Assembly (NCBI GenBank): GCA_964505535.1 | Contig: CAZDIU010000001.1 | Location: 1 to 64,000, forward strand | DNA length: 64,000 bases | Direction of reading: 5' to 3' | Source of the DNA: JAABRU01 sp964505535 | GTDB lineage: Bacteria; Desulfobacterota; Desulfobacteria; Desulfobacterales; Desulfococcaceae | In this document: in pieces, positions 32,087-42,200 of the stretch | How the letters are laid out: each line of letters opens with the position of its first letter | Numbering within the stretch: the first letter of the stretch is position 1 | Notes under the pieces: model-generated | Seen by the model: only the letters and a program-made list of their open reading frames with translations | Database searches by the model: none | Told to the model about the DNA's origin: nothing | Position numbers and translations under genes: made by a program

Positions 32087-32836
32087 GTTTTTGTCTCCTT
32101 CTTCATATGATTTTTATCAGAAACAGCATTTTTTTCTGACAGGACAGGTACTCTGTCAGTCTTGAATCTGTGCGTTGAAAAAACCGGATTTTTCGGAAAA
32201 ATCCGGTTTTTCTGCATATCTGAAAGCATAAAATCAAAGTTGACAAAGCAATAGCAGTATTTGAAAAAAAACACAACTGCGGCAGGGATAAAACAAAGCT
32301 GGCATCGTTCCGGTGTCTGACTGTTCATTCAGACACCGGATGTCAGAAATATCAAAACTTCACACGGAATGCTGACCGCTGAAACTCTTTCCCCGCTTTC
32401 CGAGACACGCCCGGATTCATAAACAAAAGCCATTTCTTATAAACAGTGCTGTATTTTTGGAAACATATATGGTACATAGTTCCCAAAAAACATGATAGCA
32501 CAGTCTCTTCACCCAAAGCAACAGGGAGAAAAAAGATAATCCCCGCTTATGCGGGAAATTTTTCCGGATGCCTGCTTTTGCAGGCATGACGCCATTCCGG
32601 CGAACACCGGTTCCATAAAACAGGCTGAAGAACCTTATTTTCTTAACTGATGTTATGAAGCCTTTTCAGGAATCAGGAAGTTGCCCGTTTTCACCGTCAT
32701 TCCGGCGCAAGCCGGAATCCAGTGATTTCAGAAAGTTCTGGATACCGGTTTTTGCCGGTATGACGAGGGTGCGTAACATCAGTTCTTAAAAATGGCATTG
32801 GGTTTGGACTTTTCAGATATGGGAGAGGAGAGCGCC
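32087..32836. other. intergenic region with hairpins and repeats
   Basis: No gene. It contains a CCGGATTTTTCGGAAAAATCCGG hairpin at about 32182-32204 (relative of the family-D core), a strong CCGGTGTCTGA / TCAGACACCGG hairpin at 32311-32340, an isolated CCCCGCTTATGCGG palindrome near 32541 and a complete family-C element at 32646-32783. Confidence 0.6.
32646..32783. mobile_element. MITE-like element, family C, copy 2 (138 bp)
   Basis: Ends ACTGATGTTATGAA (32646-32659) and TGCGTAACATCAGT (32770-32783), with 12 of 14 terminal bases pairing. The interior matches 17992-18129, including AATCAGGAAGT, CCGTCATTCCGGC and GGATACCGGTTTTTGCCGG. Both copies are exactly 138 bp. Confidence 0.85.
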
Positions 32837-34489
32837 TTGCAGAAAATTCTTTTTGTTTTGCTGTCACTCGGTTTGATGTGCATCTGCGGAAACGTCACGG
32901 GGGAGGAGATTCAGGCTGAAAACCGGGGCAGCCTTCCTCCGGTGGAAGAAAGCGGCAACCGGCTTTCCTCGGTGGGGAAAGTGTATGTGAACCGCTTTCT
33001 TCCGGACGGAAACACGGTTTTTGCGGATGAGGAACTCGCGTCCCTTACCGCTGCCTGTGAACAGCGGGAAATTACTGCGGAAGAACTGCAGAAGGCCGCA
33101 CAGAAAATCACACAATATTATGTGGACAGGGGGTATGTCAATTCCGGGGCTTTTGTGCCGGATCAGGAGGTTAAGGAAGGAAACATCGCGATCCGGATTG
33201 TGGAAGGAAAGCTGAACGGAATCTCTCTTGTCAATGACACCCGGCTGCGGGAACGGTATATTCTCAGCCGCCTGTCCCGTGCCGCGGACAGCGGCAAAAC
33301 CCCTCTGAACATCAACCGCATTCAGGAGCATCTGAAACTGCTCAGGGAGGATCCCCGCATTGACAATATCAATGCCAGACTCAAACCCGGACTGGAAAGA
33401 GGGGAAGCCTTTCTGGAAGTGGAGGTGAATGAGGCCCGGCCTTACAGTATCGGACTGGTCTTCAACAACTCCAATTCCCCCAGCATCGGCGCATACCGGG
33501 GGGAACTGCATCTGTCCCATATGAATCTCACCGGATGGGGGGATTCCCTCAATCTCCGCTATGCGCTGACCGAAGGACTGGACGAATATTCCGGCACTTA
33601 CACCATTCCCCTCACCCGATGGGGAACAAGCCTGGCTCTGGAAGCAGGACGCAATGAATCCACTGTAAAAGCATCGCCTTTCGATATGCTGGACATTGAA
33701 AGTCAGACCGAGACCTATGGGGCGGAACTGCGGCATCCCTTTTACAAAACCCTGTCCAAAGAACTTGCAGGGGGTCTGCGCTTTGAACACCGGAAAAGCG
33801 AAACCTCTCTGCTCAATGAGGGATTTGCCTTTTCCCAGGGCGTGGAGGAAGACGGAACCAGCCGCATATCCGTGCTGCGCTTTTCCCAGGAATGGGTGGA
33901 TCGGAGCATGGTGCAGGTGATCGCTGCCCGATCTGTTTTCAATTTCGGGCTGGATGCACTGAATGCCACCATCCATGACAGCGGCCCGGACGGAAAGTTT
34001 TTCTTCTGGCTGGGGCAGTTTCAGTGGCTCAGAAAATTTGCCTTTCTGGACGGTCAGGTTCTGTTCCGTTTTGACATCCGTCTGTCCGATGATCCGCTCC
34101 TGCCCATGGAAAAATTTGAAATCGGCGGTTCTTCAACCGTCCGGGGATACCGGGAAAACCAGATGACAACAGACAGCGGACTGATTGCCTCCCTGGAATG
34201 GCGGATTCCGGTCTGGCATCTGAAGCTGCCGGGCCTGAGCAGAAAAATCGGAGACGGTCTTGTGCAGATCTGTCCTTTTTATGATTACGGCAAAGGATGG
34301 AATACGGATATGGCGGATCCTTCTCCGGACAGTCTGTCCAGCGCGGGACTGGGCGCACGCTGGAGAGTGAATGAAAAAATAAATGCGCAGGTCTATTGGG
34401 GCCATGCCCTGAGAGATGCGGATGTTTCCACTGAATATGATCTGCAGGATGACGGCATTCATTTTGAAATCAGCGCGTTTTTATTTTAA
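32837..34489 (+). CDS. two-partner secretion outer-membrane transporter (TpsB/ShlB/FhaC family)
   Basis: 550 aa from a TTG at 32837 with GAGGAG 7 nt upstream, which starts the protein on a signal peptide (QKILFVLLSLGLMCICGNVTG). ATGs at 32792 and 32819 would put hydrophilic residues before it. Domains: a POTRA_2 domain at about 45-140 (VGKVYVNRFLPDGNTVFADE...IRIVEGKLNGI), a second POTRA, then a 16-strand-type beta-barrel from about 200. The conserved VRGYREN (L6 loop) is present and the protein ends in EISAFLF, with a terminal Phe as expected of outer-membrane proteins. It should export one large TpsA exoprotein, but none is encoded nearby; downstream there is only a transposase remnant. Confidence 0.9.
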   Translation: MQKILFVLLSLGLMCICGNVTGEEIQAENRGSLPPVEESGNRLSSVGKVYVNRFLPDGNTVFADEELASLTAACEQREITAEELQKAAQKITQYYVDRGYVNSGAFVPDQEVKEGNIAIRIVEGKLNGISLVNDTRLRERYILSRLSRAADSGKTPLNINRIQEHLKLLREDPRIDNINARLKPGLERGEAFLEVEVNEARPYSIGLVFNNSNSPSIGAYRGELHLSHMNLTGWGDSLNLRYALTEGLDEYSGTYTIPLTRWGTSLALEAGRNESTVKASPFDMLDIESQTETYGAELRHPFYKTLSKELAGGLRFEHRKSETSLLNEGFAFSQGVEEDGTSRISVLRFSQEWVDRSMVQVIAARSVFNFGLDALNATIHDSGPDGKFFFWLGQFQWLRKFAFLDGQVLFRFDIRLSDDPLLPMEKFEIGGSSTVRGYRENQMTTDSGLIASLEWRIPVWHLKLPGLSRKIGDGLVQICPFYDYGKGWNTDMADPSPDSLSSAGLGARWRVNEKINAQVYWGHALRDADVSTEYDLQDDGIHFEISAFLF

Positions 34490-35600
34490 ATCTGAAAAAT
34501 AATTCAGCAAAAAACCGGTTTGCTTTTTCCGGATTTTAAGATAAATTTTCCGAAGATTTTGGATCATAATGAAAGGAGCGGAAAATGAAGGTCAGATTTG
34601 AAATTGACATCAAGGAAAGTGCGGAGGAACTGAAAAGGATGTTTCTGAGAGAAAGAGATGGGAGCGGGAAAGAAAGGCTTCATTTGATATGACTTTTAAA
34701 AACAGGAATATGCAGGAACATAAAGGATCTGACCCTGAAAGTTCCGCGTGACAGAAACACAGTGGGAACATGGCTGAAAAAATACAGAAGTGACGGAATG
34801 GAACTGCTCGACCGAAGAAAAATCTCTTCCGGAAGAAAACCGGTCATATCGGATGCCGTGACAGGCAGGCTGGCAGAAAAACTGTCTGATCCCGAAGGAT
34901 TTGGCACTTGCAGAGAGAGCCGTGAATGGGTTGAAAGGGAGATCGAAAAAAAAGTCAGCACAAAGACAGTTTGCCATCTCTGCCATTACAGACTGAAATC
35001 GGTGTGCAGTGTTCCGAGACCCCGCAATCCCAAAAGGAATGATGAAACTGTCCGTATTTTCAGAGAGAATTTTTCAGAAGACATAAAATAAAACTGAAGA
35101 TCCGAAAACACAGAGAGGTAAAAATTTTTGTTCAGGATGAGAGCAGATTCGGACTGATAACTGTATGCAAACGCAGGACAGTCAAAAAAGGGATCACTTC
35201 TGTATATAAAAATAGTTATAATTATAAATAATTACGGTTATTCGGCATTATTGAGTCTCTTACAAATGAAAAATTTTCAGGATTTAATGAACAGATTTTC
35301 CAAAAGGCGCAAAAACTGTCTTAATATTGTTATTGCGGACAGATCCGGGTGACAGACATCACAACATATTAAATTGCCCGAAAATATTGTCATGAAATTC
35401 ATTCTGCCTTACAGTCCGGAATTGAATCCTGCAGAAAGATTATGGAAAAGCATGAAGGATAAAATGGCTGAAAATAATGAAATAAATCTGAAACAGTTGG
35501 GCGATAAAATTCCGTAGACAGTCCATCAGATGCGTAATGAAGAAATAAAAAGTCAAAAGAATATTTTTCTAATGCTTACTTATTTTTCAGATTTCATATA
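34488..35600 (+). mobile_element. degenerate IS630-type insertion sequence
   Basis: Perfect 15-bp inverted repeats bound the element: AAATCTGAAAAATAA at 34488-34502, overlapping the last two bases of the tpsB stop codon, and TTATTTTTCAGATTT at 35580-35594. The right end continues with CATATA, and the same 21-bp string recurs at 61790-61810. The element encloses a broken IS630-like transposase (34585-35517). Confidence 0.75.
34585..35517 (+). pseudogene. broken IS630 family transposase
   Basis: The reading frame starts with ATG at 34585 but meets an in-frame TGA at 34690. It continues in frame as VGTWLKKYRSDGMELLDRR (HTH part) to KSVCSVPRPRNPKRNDETVR and stops at 35091. After a frameshift the DDE segment VKIFVQDESRFGLITV appears (first catalytic Asp in DESRFG). 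A further shift leads to IVIADRSG with the second Asp and a TGA, then the hallmark KFILPYSPELNPAERLWKSM and a stop at 35517. At least four lesions make it inactive. The order of motifs is diagnostic for IS630. Confidence 0.85.
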
Positions 35601-35900
35601 CACTTTGCCGCGAACCTGTCCGACGAACCATTGCCACCTCTTTGTCACCTCCTAAAGTTCTCATTGGCCGAAGCTTCTTAACCGAAAGTTATGAGCATTC
35701 TATGCAGGTGGTTTTGTCGAGACCTTCTGTTGTTTTATTACAATCCAGAAAAGAAAGAGCTCCCACAGATCACCATGGAAGCACTTTCATAATTCAAGTC
35801 GATGCTCTTTTTGAAGCGTTGCCTAATATGAGTTTCCTCTATTTCAATTCAATACTACACCCTTAAGTTGCTCCGACCTTCCATAAAAATAATCGGAAGT
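35601..35900. other. left border of the toxin island, no supported gene
   Basis: About 300 nt of AT-richer sequence. A 74-codon plus-strand frame at 35642-35866 has no protein-like family features and I do not call it. Base composition changes here from the host pattern to that of the toxin genes. Confidence 0.45.
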
Positions 35901-36230
35901 TTATAAAAAGTCAAGGATTTTTTTATTCTCAAACACAATTTTTCCTGATTTGAGAATAGCTGCGACAAATGAATTGGCTTTATGACTTTCATTTTCAATT
36001 TCAGACTCAGAATAAACCAATACATCGGCTTTAAGAGACAATTCTCTCGTATAATTTGCGATTTTGGCGGCAATATCCTTTTTCGCCAAAGTGTTTTTCA
36101 AAACGATTAGCAAATCGATATCACTGAAAACATTGGCACTCCCGTTTGGCATGGAACCAAACAAGATAATTCTTTCCGGTTCGGTAACCTTGGCGGCATA
36201 GTCAATTATTTTTGATAATGTTCTCTTCAT
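35901..36230 (-). CDS. MNT-type nucleotidyltransferase domain protein
   Basis: 109 aa. The minimal nucleotidyltransferase motif is clear: ILFGSMPNGSANVFSDIDLL (about 22-41; G-S then DID), with a third acidic position in KADVLVY. Such small MNT proteins usually act with a HEPN partner, as HEPN-MNT toxin-antitoxin pairs in which the MNT protein AMPylates the HEPN ribonuclease. No HEPN gene follows here. The start lies 6 nt after the stop of the TcA gene, with its ribosome site (AGGAAG) inside the end of that gene, so it is translationally coupled to the toxin. Whether it modifies a toxin component, guards the host, or is just a passenger is unknown. Confidence 0.8.
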   Translation of the reverse strand: MKRTLSKIIDYAAKVTEPERIILFGSMPNGSANVFSDIDLLIVLKNTLAKKDIAAKIANYTRELSLKADVLVYSESEIENESHKANSFVAAILKSGKIVFENKKILDFL

Positions 36231-36236
36231 AAGTCG

Positions 36237-39200
36237 TCAACTTCCTAACTGAAAAAGAATAAAGATATCATTAAGCTGGTCACTGGTGAGCCTCTTAAAA
36301 TCCCCTGCCGAACTGATTTTCATTTTCACCCGCACTTCCCCAAGAGAATCAGGTTGTGAACCGGAAGTGAAATCCTTGGGTAAATGGTGAACGTTATGAT
36401 AGTTCGTATCTTTGCTGATAGATAATCCGTCAAGAGAAGCAGCGCTCGTAACTTTTATGTTCGCTGTGAAATCACCCGCAATACTGCTTTCCACAAAAAC
36501 GTCCATTTGTTTGATTTTCAACGCGCCAATTTTTCCACGGATAAAGAAAGGGTACTGTTCTTTTTTAAGGTTAATTACTAATTCTTGATCATTTTCTCCT
36601 TCAGGGTGAAGAAATCTATACCACTCAGTAGCGAATTCATGTTTGAGGCTGAACAACCTTGCTGTTCCACTTGGAAGTTTGGTTTGCAAGTGAGTGTTGG
36701 CAGCAGTTGCAAGTACCCCGCCGCCATTGCGTGACGTGTATCTAATATGAAGAACAACATCTGATAAAGACGCAAAATCGAAATAGTTGTTTTCAATAGG
36801 CATATTGATCTGCCAATCGCTGATAACGCCTGCACCCTCAAAGGGAAGATAACGTTCATCATTAAAGTTTAACTCAAACATACCGCTGTCATTCTGTGCA
36901 TGGCTGGTTGCAATGGAAGATATTTCTCCATACATGGTTCTGAAGCGCGTATCATCTTCCTGCTTCTCGTAGTTGCCGCCTGACAGGGTGGCATCCATTC
37001 TTGTTTCATTTTTTAATAATGAAAGCGAACAATTTACACCGATAAACGGCCCGGTTATGCAAGGAATGCTGAGGGATACGTTCTTTATTCGTCGCATATA
37101 ATGACCGGGGTAATCCATATCGAACAACCATTCATGCAGGGAAATGGTGCATTTCCCAGTTTCCTTCAGGGTTATAAGGCTTAACGGCGCCATTTGGGCC
37201 AGTGAAATATGTTTGGTTATTTCAAATTCGCGCCGGTTCTGGTTTAGATATTCCGCCTCCAGTTTCCTCAGGTCATTCATCAGCTTATCGCCCGACAACA
37301 ACCCTTTCTTAAGGCTGTCCCAATAGCCAAATTGAACAATATTGGAATTTGTGATTCCCAATTCATGCTGGTAGCACTTCTCCGCTTTTTTGGCCATATC
37401 GAAAGCCAGTTGATACGCCTGAAAATACACAGTTGATATTTGCGTAATCATCCAACTGTATAACTGATCGTTAGAGAACTTATTTCGCATATAATCATCC
37501 ACAGTTTTGGCATTCTCGATCTCCAATTCCTGATTTTCCAATTCTTTTTCGGCAATAGCCTGTCGTATTATTGCCGCATTGATTTGGAACTGAATTTGAT
37601 TTTTTTCTATAGTAGCTAAATTTGCTTGATGTTTATTTTCTTCATCCCTTCGAGTGTATGATCCCTGGGTTTCAAGCATCGATCCACCGGAGTGAGCTAT
37701 TTTGCCGAGTCCTTCGAAGAGCGCCGCAAATTTGGCAGCAGACTTACCCGCCTGCTCTCCGCCAAATTCAACTAAGGCGGTTGGTGTACCACCAAATCCC
37801 TCTGCACCTGCGTCAAATTGGGGAATTAAATATATTCCAGCCGCAATTGTATTCGCGATTGTAGCCGCTATTTCAGAAACTATCCCAATTCCATGTGCAA
37901 TTGCTCCTGAAATTTCCCAATCATTCATTCTCGGTATATCTGAATAATACGTTTCTTTCTGTTCAGCCAGTTCTTTCGCTTTATTCAAACTACCAATTGT
38001 TTCTACCGCTTCATCGATCTGTTTCTTACGAATTTCCTTAACAGCTTCAAGCAATTGAATTTCATGCTGAGATCTCAGTAAAGAAAGTTTTTCTACATCC
38101 TTCTTTTCAAGAGCGCTCAGCAATTTCTCTCCAAGAATTTTCACTTCATTGCAAAATTCAATCGCCTTTTGTACCACGATTCTGAAACGGTAATGAGGAG
38201 TAGGTGCACTCAAATCATTCAGCACGCTACTCAAATCCATTCCGGCAGCGGCGGCTTTCACAAGCAGGGCAGGATCAATAGGTGGCTCAAACAACGGCAG
38301 TTGACGCACAACGCCTTGGATGTTCATGCAATGTCGGATTTTAAACAGCCGGTCTTCCACCGTATCCCAAAATTTGTTCAGATATTCGTTATTAGGTATG
38401 CAGAAATAAAATGTTTCCAGCTTGGGGACCGGTTCGGAACCGGATGCGGAAGGAATAACGGTGATTGGCAACAAAGTGTCCCCAAGTATTACATCCACGC
38501 GAGCATTGCCGAACTCATCTAATTTGGTTTCCAGTTCATTAAATGTCAGTTCCTCATGTTTGACATTCGGAACCTTTTTGGGCCGGTCTCCGAGAATTTC
38601 ATAAGCCAGCATGTACAACAATGATGCTTCGTTAATTGACTCAATGGTATCTCTTTTGAAAAGCATATCTCCCCAAGCGATAAGGTTGTCAAGATACTTC
38701 ATAACCACATTTTTCTGGTAGGCAACCGGACGGTATCGCGCGACAACATGCGGTTTAAAAGGGTTGTTTCTCCATGCTTTTAATTGAGATTCATTGTCTT
38801 TCAAGTTTATGTTGGACAAAATAGATTGGATTCTCTGGTTGCGGTAATCATCTGAATTATAGTTAAAAAAAGGTTTTGTAATCCAGTAGCGTTGCGGGAC
38901 GGGGTAATCCTCAATATTCGTAGGATCAAAAATATAATGGAACCAATGCATCGCATCTTCGAATTTCTGGTTCTGCATAAGCCGGCAGGCCACCATCAGC
39001 GGCGCATGAAAAAACAACTCCCAGTTGTATATAGAGTTTGCTCCACCAAAAGAGAAGTCCACTATATCCTTGTACTTTTGCGCACTGGACTCTTCACCGC
39101 CAACTATTACGTCTGAAGTTGGGGTATAGGAACTGAAGTTAAAATTATTTTTCGGCGCATACCATTCTGGTTTTGTTTGTATTTTCCGGTTCAGCAATCC

Positions 39201-42200
39201 GTCAATTCCATCTCTGTTCAGCTCCCGGATAAACAGCACGGTATAGGGGTGATAAAAAGGCATGAATCTGTATCTGCGATTCTTGCTTATTAGCTGTCCG
39301 TAGTTATTTAGCCGGGTTTCCCATTCAGGTTTTACAAAAAATGCCCTTTGGCTGTCCTGGTAAAAAAACGGATGATTATTCGTGACAGTATTTAGCTGTA
39401 AATCCTGTTGAGAGATAACCAGTTCAAAAGGAGAATTGGCTCCTGACAACAAAGTGGCGGTATTGGAGTTTTCCAATACTCTGAAGTAACGGTTATTCTT
39501 TGAATGTGTTCTATTATTGGCAAGGTGGGTATTATGAAAATGCATCCCGTTCGGGAGCCTTAAGCGAGGACCATACTCATATTGGGGATCCAACTCCTTG
39601 ATCGCCTCACCGTCTTCCCCGAATTTCTCATGTACGTAATCGTAAGAGTCATCAAGCCATAAGTCTATTCCAAAAAAGTTGTAATGTCCGCCTAAACCTT
39701 TAAGCTTGACGTCTTTGATCTCTCCATCAAAAATAAAACTGGATGAGTGCCATGGCAGATAAGTTTCATTAAAGCGGTTTGCTGTTAAGTAAACCGGATT
39801 ATTCTCAACTGTGACATTAGGGTCATAAAATTTGGTGTCGTTAAATTCCCTGGAAGTCGACAAATAAATATCCAGATAAAGTTCATTAAATTTAGCAAGA
39901 TAGTATGGTTTCAAGTTATAGGAAAAATGCGGTCGTTCCCATGGATGAATCAATTTCTGCTTGGAGATTTTTTTGGGTGTCCACCCGCCTGTTTTTTTAA
40001 CACTCCACCCCAATTGGACTTCGAGCAGTTTCATAGGCTCCGGTGCTTCTGTCGGTCCGGTAGTGGGCTGGGCCGCCGGAACTTTTTTGGTTTTCATCGG
40101 CTTTTCCATAAACTGTAGCCAAAATAGATGCAGCTTACGGTTATAGACTACCGGCGTAACGTGATCGCCGGTAATATCCACATCAATTTTTTCCCAGGCG
40201 CTCCAGGTGCTGTAGTTCATATCGTAAGTGCGATAATAATAAATGTTAGGGACCGCTTTGGTCCGTCCAATCACATGAACAATATTGGTTTCATATCCTG
40301 CTTCATCTGGATTTAAATCCTCCATCTGGTGGTACAGACCGCAAACTTCGAGGTGTGATACTTCATCCACTTTGTGCAGGTAGTTTTGAAACGCCTGTTC
40401 AACATTTTCCTTTGTGACCTCATTCTGCATCAATTCATTTTCCAACTCCTCGAAGAATGGAGACTTGTCATCACGCAGTTCCGGCTCCAGCCAGTTCTCA
40501 GGATAAAAGAATATCTTCCGGTTGGCTTCCCATATCCGGTAATTTTTCATCCATCTCCACTGCGACCAGGCATTTGGTGACGAAGTGTCTTCCTTTTCAT
40601 CCTGAGTTACTTTGACATACCTGTTTTCCAGATTCAGGAAACAGCGTTGCACAAAAAGCTGAATTGAGCTTATGGCCTGCTTGATGCGTGAAGTAAGCTG
40701 ACAGGCGTTCATCTCTACATCGATCAAAAAATATTTGTATAGTGAATTTGAATCCTCCCAGTAAAGGGGATTGGTAATCACGCCATTTACAATCTCGGGA
40801 TCTACATTTCTTTGCGAATTTTCCAAATGATATTCCACAAGAGCGGTACGCTTCTTTTCCCGAATATCATCATGCAGCGGTGTAACTTTTTCCAGCCAGT
40901 CTTCCTGTTCATATTTGGATTTTACTGCCTGCCTGATTTGTACCGCGATATTTTCTTCCGATGCTGTACCAGCGGTAATATCCGCCCAGCCAAGCATGGT
41001 TTTTGCGTCAACGCCTGTAAGCTTCATCTGTTTAAAACATTTTAGTAGCCTGTGGTATAGCTTTGCATTCGCGTAATCCAAATTCCCGGGAGAATGCTGA
41101 AAACTGAGTCCATTATGAAGTGATGATATTTCAATGGAATCCCATTGAGTAAGCTCGGCTATTTCGGCAAAAATTTCTTCTTTTGCCTTCGCAGAATCCT
41201 GTGCCAATTCAAGAATGCTCCGAATAGAAGCATCTTCCGGTTCCGGGAATTCCGCCTTAAAGTTGAGGATGAGGTACAGATTATGCCAGCCGTCAAAATC
41301 GTTAGGACTTAACATCGCAGTTAACGGTAAATCTGAAAAGTTAACCGTTTTTACCGAACTGTTGTTTGTAATAAACCATTTCAGATCCTTTGTTTCAATT
41401 TGCATTTTTGAAACCAGGAGTGAAATTTTGTGCAATAATGCATAGGCATTAAAATGTGTTGGAAAGTTTGTGGAATTAATTTCTTTGTAACCGCCTGAAG
41501 AGTCTTTTGTAATTAATTCTTCATCTTCCAATGTTTTCAATAGGGAATCCGTACCGCCTGAAACCACAATATTCTCTAATACTGCGGCTGCCTGCTCATC
41601 AGTGAGACCGAAAGAAGCGGCAATATGCGATTTAATCTGATTTTCATTTTGGTTTAATAAATTATTCAGATTTAGCTGTAACATCTGAATGTTACCTACT
41701 AAAATACCTTTGCTTGTGGCTGTAATGGCCGTCGTGTCAAAGTTAATGATAAAGTTGGTTTCCTCAACGGAAAAAGCGGCTGTTGTGAAATTTTCAATGG
41801 CTGATTTCAATAGAGTCTGCAATGGGGTAAGTGCTGTAATCATTGAGGCATAGGTCATCTCGGATAGTGCAGCGGCATCAAATGCAAGAATGGCGTTGCG
41901 ATCCGCGATACTTAATTTAAGCTGCGCTACTTTTTCTTTATTTGATTCCAAAATTTTCCGTAACGATTCTATCAGTTGGGTGATTGTCTCATCTCTTAAG
42001 CCTATTGGAGATTCCGGATTGTAATTTAAAATATAGTCCAACTCCCGAATGGAGAGTCCTGATGATTTGATATGTTCCAGATGTTCAAGGCTGTCGAGCA
42101 AAGCTTGAATGGAACTGAATGGGTCCGGGCTATTGATGATACCGAGGAACAGAAACAGTTCAATTACGCTTAACTTCAAAGACCGGGCCAGATAGGCGTA

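Noticed and set aside
35642..35866. 74-codon plus-strand ORF left of the MNT gene
   Set aside because: No recognisable features; it sits in a border region and its frame shows no protein-like pattern.
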